Source: Stomorhina lunata (taxonomy: Eukaryota > Arthropoda > Insecta > Diptera > Rhiniidae). Taken from it: a stretch of 64,000 nucleotides of DNA. The notes below the pieces were generated by a model. The model was not told the DNA's origin, searched no databases, and saw only the letters and a list, made by a program, of their open reading frames with translations. Both the position numbers and the translations under genes were made by a program. Position 1 is the stretch's first letter, and each line of letters starts with the position of its first letter. The stretch spans positions 54,686,903 through 54,750,902 of the forward strand of contig OW121743.1 in NCBI GenBank assembly GCA_933228675.1, written 5' to 3'. Positions 11,500 through 24,069 of this stretch are shown here, piece by piece.

Positions 11500-13920
11500 T
11501 TTTTGAACAGTGGATCAAAAAATTATAACTTTTTAGAAAACTTTGAAAAATCCCAAAATTTTGATTTTGATAATTTATTGTGTTTTAGGCAAATATGTTA
11601 GACAATCGAAACTTTTATTATTTTGTTTGCTAGGATTTTAGGATTCATTAGATATTTTTAGAAATTTTTTTGCTAAACTATTAAGAAAGTTCTGAGAAAT
11701 AAAATGAAATTATAATTTTTTAGAAAACTTTGAAAAAATCTCAAAATTTTGATTTTGAAAATTTATTGTATTTTAGAAAAATATTTTAGAAACTTTAAAC
11801 TTCTATTATTTCACTGGGTAGTGTCTAAGGATTCATTCGATATTTTAAGAATTTTTTTTTCTTACTTAGTAAAAAGAGTTATGAGAAAAAGACTGAATAA
11901 TCAAGAAATTAAAATTTTCAGAAAACTTCAAAAAAGAAGAGTATTTGCATTTGATCCCAAACCTGTTACATTTATTTATTAATGTAACAGATCAATTTAT
12001 TGATAAAAAGCCAAAAAAATGTTTGCGGAGAAACCAAATTCCTCGACGCGTTTCGATGGTTGGTTAAGCCATCTCTTCAGGAGGATTATCCCCAATTTAG
12101 ACAGATCGAAAACCTCGCATTATTACTATATTTACAAACACAACTTTTCAGAATTATGTTCATAAACCATAAGTAAAAGCGTAGATCATCGACTGATCAT
12201 CGAATGTTATTTTTTGATTTTCAGAAAACTTTTAAAAATTTAAAAAAAAAATTTGACTATGATAATTTATTGTGTTTTAAGAAAATATTTTAGACACTCG
12301 AAGCTTTCATTATTTTATTTGACAGGGTTATAGGGTTCATTGAATATGTTTTTTTTTTTTGCTTAAATATAAAGAAAGTTCTAAGAAAAGGACTTAATTG
12401 AATCAAAAAATTATAAATTTTCAAAACATTTTAAAAATCTGAAAATTTTGACTTTGACAATTTATTGCGTTTTACGAAAATATACAGGAGACCCGAAACT
12501 TTCATTATTTCATTTGATGGTGTTCTGGGATTCATCAGATATTTTTTGATATTTTTTTGCTAAACTATTAAGAAAGTTCTGAGAAAAAGACTAAAATTGT
12601 AAATTTTTTAGAAAACTTTGAAAAATCCCAAAATTTTGATTTTGATAATTTATTGTATTTTAGGAAAATTTGTCAGACAATCGAATTTTTATTATTTCGT
12701 TTGCTAGGGTTTTAGGATTCATTAGATATTTAAAATTTTTTTTTTGCTAAGCTATTAAGAAAGTTGTGAGAAAAAGGCTGAAATTATAAATTTTTAGAAA
12801 TTTGTGGAAAAATCTCAAAATTTTGATTTTGATAATTTATTATATTTTAGGAAAATACTTTAGAAACTCGAAACTATCACTATTTCATTTACTACGGTTT
12901 TAGGATTTATCAGATATTTTTAAAAAATTTTTTGCTAAACTATTAAGAAAGTTCTGAGAAAACGACTGAAATTATAAATTTTTAGAAAACTTTGAAATAT
13001 TTCAAAATTTTGATAATTTATTGTGTTTTAGAAAAATGTTTAAGACAATCAAAACTCTTTTATTTCGGTTACTAGGGTTTTAGGATTCATTTGATAGTTT
13101 TAGAAAGTTGTTTTGCTAAACTATTAAGAAAGATATTAGAAAAATACTGAAATTATAATTTTTAAGAAAACTTTGAAAAATTTTAAAATTTTGATTTTGA
13201 TAATTTATTGTGTCTTAGGAAAACAATCCAAACTTTTATTATTTCGTTTGCTAGGGCTTTAGGATTTATGATTTATCAGATATTTTTAAAAAAATTTTTT
13301 GCTAAACTATTAAGAAAGTTCTGAGAAAAAGACTGAAATTATAAATTTTTAGAAAACTTTGAAAAATTTCAAAATTTTGATTTTGATAATTTATTGTATT
13401 TTAGGAAAATATGTCAGACAATCGAGTTTTTATTATTTCGTTTGCTAGGGTTTTAGGATTCATAAGATATTTTTAACAATTTTTTTGCTAAACTATTAAG
13501 AAAGTTGTGAGAAAAAGACTGAAATTATAAATTTTTATAAATTTTTGGAAAAATCTCAAAATTTTGATTTTGATAATTTATTGTGTTTTAGCAAAATGTT
13601 TAAGACACCCGAAACTTTCATTATTTCATTTGATAGGATTTTGGGATTTATCAGATATTTTTGAAAATTTGCTGGCTTGTTTATCAAGAAAGTTACAAGA
13701 AAAAGACAGAATTGAGCCAAGAAATTTAAATTTTCAGAAAACTTTAAAAAATCTCAAAATTTTGACATTGACAATTTATTGTGTCTTAGGAAAATATTTT
13801 AGAAACTTGAAGCTATTAATATTTCGCTTGCTAGGGTTTTAGGATTCATCAGATATTTTTAGAAATTTTTTTGCTAAACTATTAAGAAAGTTCTGAGAAA
13901 AAGACTGAAGTTGGTCAAGT
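11500..13920 (+). repeat. About 187-bp tandem array, about 12 diverged copies
   Basis: Each unit contains CAAAATTTTGATTTTGATAA, then TTTATTGTGTTTTAGG, a segment like CTAGGGTTTTAGGATTCA and TTTTTTGCTAAACTATTAAG. The TTTATTGT landmark recurs near 11573, 11763, 12266, 12459, 12644, 12837, 13018, 13204, 13390, 13576 and 13776, a spacing of about 185-193 bp except where dispersed repeat B interrupts at 11975-12215. Short frames such as 11749-11982 and 13564-13842 are read-throughs of this array. Confidence 0.88.
11975..12215 (-). repeat. Dispersed repeat B inserted in the 187-bp array
   Basis: Reverse-orientation copy with the core TCGACGCGTTTCGATGGTTG, the CCATCTCTTCAGGAGG segment and the CTCGCATTATTAC segment. 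It matches 53318-53520 through the ATGATCTACGCTTTT end. It breaks the periodicity of the surrounding array, so it arrived after the array formed. Confidence 0.75.
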
Positions 13921-16520
13921 AAGAAAGTTTAACTTGTATGAACGTTCACCTTCTCTTCAATTTTCTTTAAACGCTTAAATCAAAATTATTGCAAAAATGA
14001 TCAATTTCTAAGAATTGTGCACAGTGGGGCAAATATAAAAATTTTGACTTTACAAGTTTTATAAAGATAACAGAAAATTTGTGCTTTGAGGAAAGTAAAA
14101 CTGGGTAGAAAATTGCTTGGAAGGTATCTCAAAATCTTTAACAATTTCGTTCATTTTTAACAGGCTTTTTCCTTGGAACAAAAAAATGAAAATTGTGATA
14201 TTAACTTAATTTTTTTTTATAATAGGTTTCAGATGACAAATTTCCACAAACTTTCCATATAACTTCTTTTTCAAATTTCAATTAAAACTCGAAAATCTCT
14301 AAAAGGCACAAAAATCTGTAAATAATTATAGTTTTATCTAAACTTTTTGATTCTGCTGAAACATAAATCTTTACTAAATTAAATTTGAAGGTCTTGTTTT
14401 TTATTTTGGAAATTTGGCCTCTAATTTTATTGTTCAATCGAAAATTTTCTAATATAAAATCTAATTTGTCTTTATAAACATTTTAGTTTAAATTTCAAGC
14501 CTTTTATGTAGATTTAAATGTATTTCTTTTGCAACCACTGGATTTTAATGATTTTCAGCATTTCCTCACCCCTCAACCAGTTTCCTCCCCGATGGATTAT
14601 TTTTTATGACCTAGAAGAGTATTAATTCGAACATAAGCATAAAAAATACCATTTTATGTTTTGACATTATTAGTCAACAATTTTTATAGACTTTTAAATA
14701 TGTCGCTTGATGATTTCAATTTTTATGATATTCTTTGGAATTATAAAACTTGCCACATTTACAAGAAATTTTATAACTTTTAAAACAAAAGAATTAGCAA
14801 TTTGTGTCAATAAAAGAGATCTAATGAAATTTAATGGATTTTGGTTTTTATAATTCAAAGTTTTGAATTTCAATTTTTTTTATTATTAACTGAATTGAGA
14901 TTTTTTAATGGATTTTTAGTTATATTGTTATTTATTATATTGGGAATCTTAGGGTATTTTTAGATTTTTTTTATAAAATTTTTAACAGAGTTATATAGAA
15001 TGCAGTGAAATAGGTCAAGGTCTAAAATGGAAAAAATGTTTAAAACTTTTGCTAAACATTGTCTTAAACTATTAGAGACAATTCTTGTTTACGAATTTAC
15101 TCTACATAAGAAAAGACTGCAAAAAAATCTCTTTTTCAAATATCAATTAAATTTCGAAAAACTCTAAAAGGAACAAAAATCGGAGATAGTTATGGTTTTA
15201 TCTCAAAATTTTGCTTCTGTTTAAACATAAATCGATACTAAATTAAATTTTAAGGTATTTTTTTATATCAAAATTTTGAGTTTGAGAATTTTTTACAGTT
15301 AACCCGATAAAGATTTTAAAATGAAAATTTTGTTATTTAGTTTGGTATTTAGTTGGGAATCTAAAAGTATTTTAAGAAATTTTTTTACAATATTTTTGCA
15401 AACGTTGTTTAGAAAAGAATACATTTTGTCAAAGGCGAAAACAAAAATGAAACTAAAAAATTAAATTACTTCTTAATACTCAATTTTTGTTTGAATTTTG
15501 GTTCTTTACAAACATTTTTAAGATCTTTTTCATTTCAGAATTTGGAATTTGGGAATTTTTGATAGTTAACTCAATAAAGATTTTGAAATGGAGTTTTAAT
15601 TTTTTGGTTTGGTTTTAAAATGTGAATCTAAAAATATTTTCAGATTTTTTTTTGCAAAATTTTTGCTTAAGTTATAGGGAAGAGAATGTCAAGGGCGAAA
15701 ACAAAAATTTAATATAAAAAATGTAAATTTTTTGTTTTGTATAAATTGTTTAAGGTCTTTTTTATGGAACACAAAATTTTGACTTTGGGTTTTTTGATAG
15801 TGAACTCCATAAAGATTTGAAACTGGAAACTTTATTATATTATTTATGATTTAGATGGGAATATAAAAGTATTTTATGAAATTTTTTTACAAATTTTTTG
15901 CAAAAGTTATAGGGGAATGATGAATTATGTCAAGGGCAGAAACAAAAATTAAATGATGTAAAATTCTTATTTCTTAAAGTTTGTGTTCATTAGTATTTTT
16001 TTATAATACGTTTATCATTTCAGAATTTTGAGTTTGGGATTTTTTGACAATCAACTCTATAAAAATTTTCAAAAGGAAAATTTCTTATTAAATTTGGTAT
16101 TAAGTTAGGAATCTTAAAGTATTTTCAGATTTTTTTCAAATTTTTGCTCAAGTTATATGGAAAAGAATAAAATATGTCCAAGCGAAAATAAATTTTATAT
16201 AAAAAAAATTAAATGATGTATAAATTCTGATTTTTTCTTAGCGTGTTTGTTCTCTACAAAATATTTGTAAAGGTATTTTTCATTTCAAAATTTTGATCTT
16301 AGGAATTTTTTACTGTTTTTGATTTTCAAACGGAAAATATATTATTAGATAAGACATAAAGTTGGGAATTTCAAAGTGTTTTAAGAATTTTTTTTACAAA
16401 GTTTTTTCAAAAGTTATATGTAAAAGAATGAATTATGTCAAGGCCAAAAAGGAAAAAAAATAAAAAATTTAATTACTTGTTAATTCCAAAATTATTAATT
16501 TTTTTCTTTATTGCCGACAT
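13921..16520. repeat. Old degenerate tandem block, about 250-bp modules
   Basis: From about 14880 to 16480 a module recurs with an AAAATTTTGAGTTTG-like start, TTAACTCAATAAAGATTTT, a GTTGGGAATCTAAAAGTATT segment, and a GTTATAGGGAAAAGAATG plus TGTCAAGGGCGAAAACAAAA segment. Copies can be followed near 15280, 15535, 15770, 16020 and 16290. The first kilobase (13921-14880) is AT-rich and only loosely related. No genes seen. Confidence 0.65.
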
Positions 16521-16805
16521 TTATGCTCCTGTTCTTAATTACAAAAATTTAATGATCCATTACTTACCCAGTAAAACTTTTCATTACCAAATAATGAGTT
16601 AAACAGTTAAACTATTGAACACGAACTACTTACTCATTCGCTGTTTAAGTCATTACATTAACATGGGGATGTCATTGGAGGCAAGTACTTACCAATTGCA
16701 GAAAAGTAATGGGTAAGCAATTTGAAAGCAACAACAACAACAACTTTTTTGTTGTTTTTTTATTAAAAACATATATTTTTTAAAGAAATACAAAATTTTT
16801 TTTAT

Positions 16806-16868
16806 GATCCCATGCGGGCTCGTACCCAGACCCACCGACTGATAGGCAGAGACTCTTCCACTGAGCTA
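16806..16868 (-). other. tRNA-like segment (degenerate)
   Basis: On the minus strand it reads TAGCTCAGTGGAAGAGT, a near-perfect tRNA D-arm / A box, followed about 35 bases later by GGGTACGAGCCC, close to a T-arm / B box. The acceptor arms do not pair and the anticodon stem is poor, so it is not a functional tRNA gene. It could be a tRNA-derived module inside the surrounding element or a decayed tRNA gene. Confidence 0.45.
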
Positions 16869-17697
16869 CTTCATATGTTGAAAACTTAGCAGATTATAAT
16901 TAATATAAACAATTTTTATTTTTAGATCCAAAATCATGTGAAAATAACTTTGTTTTTTTTCCCTGCTTTTTTTTGCTTTGTTGTAATTTTTGGAAAAATA
17001 TTTGTATACGATTTTTTGTAATTATTTTAAAACTTTTTTAAAATTATTTTAAAACTTAAACAATTTAAATCTTCTTTTTTGTATAAGTTTTTATATAAGA
17101 TTGACTCTTACTTACTTAAATGTTACAACCTGTTAAGGTCAAAGTCCGAGCGTATTTTAGAATTCCATGGTTTTCGATCTTGTGCGAATATTCTCCAATT
17201 TTATAGGCCAAGCTTTGAAAAATGTTCCTCTACTTGGTCTTTCTATCGAAGTTTCGGACATCCTCCTCTAACATTAGGTAGTGGGACGTTTCAATTCTAA
17301 TTTTATACTCTTCATTGTATTTTTTTTCAAGAGAGGGTTACTAGCCCGTAATCCTAACCCATTTTTATCGAGCTTATGGGACAACTCTCGGAACATGTTA
17401 ACTCACAATATTAATGGGTGTTAAACTAGCTCCCCGGGTGATACCATGAGGAGGTGTGTGTCCACAGTTGAGATGAAGGATGACCCAGATAAGTTGGGCT
17501 TACCAAGTTAAGACCAATTAGAATCGTGTTTGGTATTCAACATCCCCTAGATAATCAAAATTAACTCATGATGGTATTTTTTCATTAACGTGAGTTAGTT
17601 TTACAAATTTTTTTTACAGAAGATAATATTTAAGTTCTTAAAATTCAAAAATCATTTAAAAAGACTCTTTTAATAAAAAAAAAATAAAAAAAATTGT

Positions 17698-17760
17698 TGC
17701 CCTTGGTGGGATTTGAACCGGGGCCATTAAGTTTAAATTACCATCTTAATTACAAATAAG
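17698..17760 (-). other. B-box / T-arm-like segment
   Basis: The minus strand reads GGTTCAAATCC, an exact match to the tRNA B-box pattern, followed by CACCAAGGGCA. The stem around it pairs poorly and no A box was identified at the proper distance. It is noted because a second tRNA-like segment lies in the same element, about 0.9 kb away. Confidence 0.3.
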
Positions 17761-17879
17761 TACTTCTGTAATAACTTATTATTTATTCGGATGGTATGTT
17801 GTAGTCGTTACAAGGTAACCAGTTATCAGAGTACTTGCCATTACCAAAGTTTTGCTGGGTTAGGTACATACTTATATTT

Positions 17880-18299
17880 CAACAAATGAACAACATACTT
17901 TTTTTAGATTTCAAAATTTTGAAATTGATATTTTTTTGTAAACTCAAATAATGGCACCTGTTTATTTTTTGCACTTTAACCATAACCTTTTAGTTTACTT
18001 TTTAGAGCTAAAGGCTTCCTTTTCACCAAAATCAATAATATCAAATTACAAATTACTCCATTAACTAACAGTTTTTTCCTGATATCTTTCTTTTTCAATC
18101 CCTAAAAAATGGCAACAAATTTATTATACCATAAAAAACCGAAAACAAACCCCTAACAAACAACTTCTTTAACCAGAAAAAAATCAAGATAAAATTTCAA
18201 CTATATTTTTTTTTTGGCAAACTTCGAATCTCTACAAAATAAAAAACACATGTCAGGAAGATACTAATTTTTTTTAAAACAATTTGTAAGAACAAATAA
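17880..18299. other. Intergenic sequence, no gene found
   Basis: AT-rich spacer between two mobile elements, with nothing recognised. Confidence 0.5.
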
Positions 18300-18958
18300 C
18301 ACTGCTCTGCAAAAATTCATTTTTTGTCTTCCCTTTTAATAAAACTATGCGGACTATATGGATCTTGATGCGCTAAACTCAGATCCGTTGTCGGTTTTTT
18401 TCCATCAGATCTGGATTTTTTTTTATGGGCGTAGCAAATTTTTCCCCTTAAATTAGTCAGGTACGGAGACCTATTTCGTTCTAACTCGAGAACGACTCAT
18501 CCGATTTTCAAAATTAAAACACTTGAAGATGCATAACAAAATTGCATTTATTTAAGTCTAATATTATTTTTCTGTATCTTTTATCGTTTTGGAGTTATTT
18601 AAAAATTAATAATTTTTTCAGGTTAAAAATGTAATTAAAACAAAGATAAAGTAAAATTTTAACATTTTAAACATTTTTCTAAGAGCTACATATCTTAAGA
18701 ATAAAATAAGCTATAAACCATAAAAATCGGTTTAAAAATGTGAATTGTATTACCAATTGAAAATCGGATGAGTCGTTCTCGAGTTAGGACGAAATAGGTA
18801 TCCGTACCTGACTAATTTAAGGGGAAAAATTTGCCACGCCCATAACAAAAAATCCAGATCTGATGGAAAAAAACCGACAACGGATCTGAGATTAGCGCAT
18901 CAAAATCCATGTAGTACACATAGTTTTATTAAAAGGAGGATTTGGCTGCAGAGCAGTG
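18300..18958. mobile_element. 659-bp MITE with about 205-bp inverted repeats
   Basis: The left arm (18300-18510) begins CACTGCTCTGCA and the right arm (18757-18958) ends with its inverse TGCAGAGCAGTG. The arms pair through most of their length, including GACTCATCCGATTTTCAA near their inner ends. The element is flanked by TAA on both sides (18297-18299 and 18959-18961), a probable 3-bp target duplication. A 3-bp TWA duplication is typical of PIF/Harbinger elements, so that superfamily is possible but unproven. The centre (18511-18756) is AT-rich and non-coding. Confidence 0.9.
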
Positions 18959-18961
18959 TAA

Positions 18962-19430
18962 TCAGTATCTGCTGGCTTGGCTGCTTTAAGTGAATGGCCA
19001 TTATTCTCTTTATAATTTATATTTCATTTTTTTTTTCTTCAACTCTTGACTGGTAAAATAAAAGAATGAATGAAGGATGAAAAATCTACATTTTCAACTG
19101 CATTTTCCTTAAAATACCATCAAACAGCAGCAATTATTTGTTTGATGCAAGAGATTATGTTATGTTTGAAGATGATTGAAATATTTTGTGGTTAAAATCG
19201 TGATAAGCGGAATATAAAGAAAGAAAATGAGAAAAACTTGAAGCCTGGCAAATGGAAAAAGATAAATGGATTTTGTTAAAAGCAGAAAAGATATGATCTT
19301 ACTATGAATAATGCAAGGATAGGCAAGATTTGTAAAATATTAAAAACCAACAATTTTGGATTCTTGAAGAGGCAGTTCCAGTTGGTTTGTTATATCTTCA
19401 AAAAAAGACTTAGCCAATTTTACTGAAAAA
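18962..19430. other. Intergenic sequence, no gene found
   Basis: AT-rich spacer without recognised repeats or open frames. Confidence 0.5.
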
Positions 19431-19480
19431 TCTTATATTCTTAAACGAGCAATAATTGTATGTATGTATATATATGTATG

Positions 19481-19516
<36 letters not shown>

Positions 19517-19517
19517 T

Positions 19518-19601
<84 letters not shown>

Positions 19602-21030
19602 GCTATCTTGAAAACGACTCTAACGATTTTAATAAAATTTGGACAGTGGGTATCTTTTTTGATGTATAGGTCGAAGAAGAAGGGATTTTTGGAACCTTTG
19701 CCTCTAAGAGGGTAAAAGCGGGTAAAAAGGGGAAAAAATCGAAAACGCTTTATCTCCCAAAGTAATTGGTATAGAAACAAAATTAAAATTACGTTTTAAA
19801 CAGCTATCAAAATAAGCGGACAGGTGTTTGGTACTTTTTTGAAACTATGTTCGATAGGGGGTAAAAAAGGGTGAAAATAGTTTTTTTGGTACCCTTTTAA
19901 CCCACTCTTATATTTTAAACTAAAGAATATAGAAAGAAGCTTTGTACTGCAATCAATAGATGTGAAAGAAACATTAAACACGTATTTGGTACTTTTTAGA
20001 TTTTTAGGGCAAAAAAGGTAAAAAAGGGATAAAATTATAACCTAACATCTCAAAAAGTAATATTAATAGGAACATTATGTTAACTGCGTTTTAATAAAAT
20101 GCACCGAATTCAATTGGTACCTAAAAAGTACCAAATATGCATATGGAACTTTTTGAAATTAGAGGATACAAAGGGGGGAAATAGTATTTTTATACCTTTA
20201 AACAAATGAATGTTTGTCTGTATGTATGTTCTTAATAGAATAGTAAACTGTGAATTTGACCATGTTATGCTCTTTAGCGAAGATGTTGCGGATAAGCCGG
20301 CGCAGGTTTTTAAGTTGATAAGACTAATTTTCGACAGATGGCGCCAATGAAAATTACTAAAAATTTAAATAAATCGTAAACTGTACATTTGAGCATGCTA
20401 TGATCCTTAGCAAAGTTATAGCGCATGAGCCGGCGAATGCTTTTTAGTTGGTATGAATAATTTCCGACAGGTGGCGCTACTGAAACTTACTCAAAGTCAA
20501 TTTAATCGTAAGCTGTACATTGTTGTACATGGGCCGACGAAGGTTTCTTAGTTGGTATGAAGAAATTGCGACAGGTGGCGCCACTTTAATTTACTCAAAG
20601 TCAATTTAATCGTAAGCTGTACATTTAATCATGCTATAATCTTCAGCAAAGTTGTTGCGGATAAGCCGAAGAAGGTTTATGAATTGGAATGAGTAAAGTC
20701 CGACAGGTGGCGCCACAGAAAATTACTCAAAGTGAATTAAATCGTAAACTGTGCATTTGATCAGACTATAATCTTTAGCAAAGTTGTTGCGCATGAGTCG
20801 ACGGAGGTTTCTGTTGGTATGACCAATTTCCAAAATTATTAAAATGAGTTAAACTGTAAACTATGCAAACTATGTGTTAGTCGGACAAAATAAATAAAAT
20901 AATTCAAAATTAACTGAATATTTGTACAATTCATTTTAGCACATTTTAAAATAAAATATATAAAAACTTTAAAATTTGCCCCAAAATGCTTATCATAAAG
21001 CTCCGAGCAAGGCTCGGTCAACCAGGTACT
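19431..21030 (+). mobile_element. Repeat family C, copy 1 (terminal hairpin, internal tandem repeats)
   Basis: Three copies exist in this window (19431-21030; inverse at 28155-29658 and 31254-32789). From left to right: TCTTATATTCTTAAACGAGC; a TA microsatellite; a segment of about 600 bp; several modules of about 115 bp carrying GACAGGTGGCGCCA and CGTAAACTGTACATTTGA; then the hairpin CCGAGCAAGGCTCGG and the end ACCAGGTACT. A hairpin about a dozen bases from one end suggests a rolling-circle (Helitron/Helentron-like) non-autonomous element, but that is inference. The short protein frames inside are shared by the copies only because the DNA is. Confidence 0.8.
19457..19596. repeat. TA/TG microsatellite in family C copy 1
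   Basis: TGTA/TATA units followed by a long pure TA tract. The matching position in the other two family C copies holds only about 20 bp (29610-29630) or fewer than 12 bp (32735-32748), so the length is highly variable between copies. Confidence 0.95.
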
Positions 21031-22881
21031 ATCTCATTAAGTTAACAACAAAATTGCCCTTGCTACTCATAATCTGCTATACCGATTTGCAAATGCTACG
21101 ATGCTAGACTATTTGCAACGGATTGTGAACTGGGCTATTATTGTTTGTGTAGAGCTCTATGAGATTCGTTTTAGTCCTATATGTATGTTTGTTATGTTCT
21201 TACTTGATTTATATAAAAAATATTCCATTCGTTTATCTTCAAATTCAATCATCATTAAAATTCTTGTTTAATCACATAAATTTATTTAAAAAGACCTCAA
21301 TAATTTCTAACATAATTCTAAAAAATTTGGTAACACACCCTCCTCCCTCAACAAAAAATTTTGCTTTTTTAACTCATTCAGTTTTTGAGAAATTTTTTAT
21401 ACAAGAAAAAACTCTTAGCCCACCCTTTCCTAAATTTATTTAATTTATGATTTTTTCTCTTGGCGATCATTGATTACTTTAACAAAACCAATTTTTAATT
21501 TAACCGAAAAAAATGATCTTCTCAACGCCTAAAATATGGAAATCATTTAAAAAAAAAACAAGCGAAATCACTCATAAAGTAATTTACCTCACGAAAAATT
21601 TTAAGTGTTTCAAAATTTGAACATTAGCATAAAATGATCACACTTTAAGGGGGAAAGATAGAGAGATGGATTGACCTAGCTCGGGGTCCAAATACTCACG
21701 CATAATTTTCTTTTCTTTTTTTTTACAAAATTCAACAAATTTACATGAAAAGCCACAAAATTAAAAACAAGCTATAAAATGAAAGAATTTATGTGTAAAT
21801 TATGAATTTCATAGTTTTTAGCTACTCGTATCTCTTAGGCTTTGGCTCTAGAGCTATGCGTCTCAGTGTCTGGCCTCTAGCTTGTCTATGATGTTAGTGC
21901 ATCCGTCCCTCTGCTCATATGTCCGTCCATCCGCCCATATGTCCGTCCGCCTGTCTTAGTTGTCATTTACTATTTTCCTAATCGTATTTGTTGGTGGTGC
22001 CTTTGCTGCTGTTAAGTTTCTTAATTTATTTTTATTTTAGAAATATTGCTGTCATTTCTAGTTGTTATTGTTGCTACTCAAAATGTTGTTGCTTTCGTTG
22101 TTGTAAGTGTGAACTGTTTAAAAACATTTTTTTTTAATATTTTTTTTCTTCTATTTTTCTTTGTATTTTTCTGATAATTATTGCAACATTTGTATTCTTT
22201 ACTCAACTTTTTCTTAATGCCACCACTTGACGTTTTCTTATTTTTTCATGTAAATACTTTTATTTATTTGTTTAAGGTTCTTTTTCTTATTATTTATCAA
22301 CAACTTTGAATGTGTTTTTTTGTTTTGTTTTTGTTCTGTAAAATATTGGCAACATTTAAAATGTTGTTCTGTTTGTTGTTGGTCTTATGGCTTAATAGGT
22401 CTTCTTTCGATCGTGATGATGATGATGATGATGAGTCAGTGGAGACGGCCGCTTCTATGCGTGACTGCATTTAAAGGGGTTGAGTAATTTAAAGAATTAT
22501 TTAGGTTTTATTTGTTAATAAACAAATAATAAAACTGTTTTTTTTTTTTTAATGAATGAATGGTCAACAGAATGAGATTGTGGACTCATAGTTATGATAA
22601 TGGGAATAAATTTGCTTAAATGGAATAGTCGTCCCCTATTTGGAGATCGTAACATAAGAACCCAGGTGGTGAAATTTTGAATATGTTACCTTTAGCGAAT
22701 TTTTTGTATATGTAAAACTCTAAGAAATTAAAAAGTTTTATCATCTATCATACATCTAATATTAGGCTTTAATGCCTCTAATTCACTTCTTTCGCTTCAG
22801 CTCTAGTTTTCGAGATATTTATTTTTTAAGAAAACTACGAGATTTATAGTAATGTAACTAATAAACTGTTCATTATGTTCA
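21031..22881. other. Intergenic sequence, no gene found
   Basis: T-rich in parts. It contains GTCCGTCC-like short repeats (about 21900-21955) and a (GAT) run at about 22414-22434. The 94-codon frame at 21159-21443 is low-complexity Ile/Phe/Asn-rich and not credible. No element ends were recognised. Confidence 0.5.
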
Positions 22882-23890
22882 GTAAAAATAGAAAACCGAA
22901 ATTCGGCCGCAATATTATCTTCATGCTGCATTAACATTATTAAAATTCCATTTAGTTGTTTCAGAGATATCGCTCAACTTTGTATGGACAAATTTTTTGA
23001 TATAAAATCTTTTATAGAAAATTTTTCGACCATAATTTTGTATATACAATTTTTTACAGAAACTTTTTGCATATACAATTTTTCGATATAAATAAACATT
23101 TTTAAAGAAATTTTTCAATATAAAATTTTTCAAAGAAAATTTTTTTTAGAAAAATTTTTGATTTAATTTTTATAGAAAATTACAAAATAAAATACAAAAT
23201 TTTTTGATTTAAAATTTAAAAATTTGAAAATTAGAAAATTTGTTAATAAAATTTTTTTTATAAAAAATTTTTAGATATAAAACTTTTTATAGAAAATTTT
23301 TCGATATAAAATTTTTAAAGAAGAAGAAGAAAAGAAAACCGAAATTCAGCTGCAATATTATCCTCATACTGCATTAACATTACTAAAATTCCATCTAGTA
23401 GTTTCAGAGATATCGCTCAACTTTGGATGGAAACATTTTTTGATATAAAATCTTTTATAAAAAATTTTTCGACTATAATTTCGTATACGACTATAATTTC
23501 GATACAATTTTTTACAGAAACTTTTTTGATATACAATTTTTCGATATAAATAAACATTTTAAAAAATAATTTTTCAATATAAAATTTTTCAAAGAAAATT
23601 TTTCAATATAAAATTTTTCAAAGAAAATTTTTCATTATAAAATTTTTCAAAGAAAATTTTTCATTATTAAATTTTTCAAAGAAATTTTTTTTTTTTTTTT
23701 AATTTTCAATATAATTTTTATAGAAAATTTTTCGATGCAAAATTTTTCGATATAAAATTTTTAAAAGAAAAGTTTCGGATGTAAAATTTTTTATAGAAAA
23801 TTTGTTAATAAAATTTTTTTCGATATAAAACTTTTTATAGAAAATTTTTCGACTTTTTTCGACAATTTTTAAAGAAATTTTTTAGAATGC
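22882..23890. repeat. 443-bp tandem duplication containing AT-rich palindromes
   Basis: A segment beginning GAAAACCGAAATTC at 22891 recurs at 23334, an offset of 443 bp. Both carry TTTCAGAGATATCGCTCAAC followed by runs like TTTTTCGATATAAAATTTTT and TTATAGAAAATTTTT. The second part is a degenerate form of the palindromic satellites seen elsewhere in the window. Non-coding. Confidence 0.8.
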
Positions 23891-24069
23891 AAAAATTTTT
23901 TTTATGCATTTTTTATTTTTTTTTTAATTTATCAAAAAATATAGAAAACAACAAATTTCTTGTTAAAATCCATCCACAATTCTGGCTTTTATTAGAAACA
24001 AAGTAACTCTATATATATTCAAATATAAATTATTTGCAACTGATCCCAGTCTATCAAATTTATTAAGGT

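Larger units (their letters stand above)
16559..17866. mobile_element. Non-coding element with inverted ends CCCAGYAAAACTTT
   Basis: The left end reads TTACCCAGTAAAACTTTTCA (16564-16583) and the right end, inverted, reads TAACCCAGCAAAACTTTGGT (17842-17861). The right-end continuation GGCAAGTACT also occurs in the left arm at about 16681, so the arms are longer but interrupted on the left. The interior holds two tRNA-like segments and no credible protein frame; the 73-codon frame at 17079-17300 has no recognised domain. I could not establish a target duplication, and the superfamily is unknown. Confidence 0.55.

Noticed and set aside
16806..16868. Functional tRNA gene
   Set aside because: A and B box-like motifs are present, but the acceptor and anticodon stems do not pair.
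19464..19780. Frames rich in Ile/Tyr around the TA tract on both strands
   Set aside because: They translate the TA microsatellite and a family C repeat; similar fragments occur in the other family C copies because the DNA is shared.
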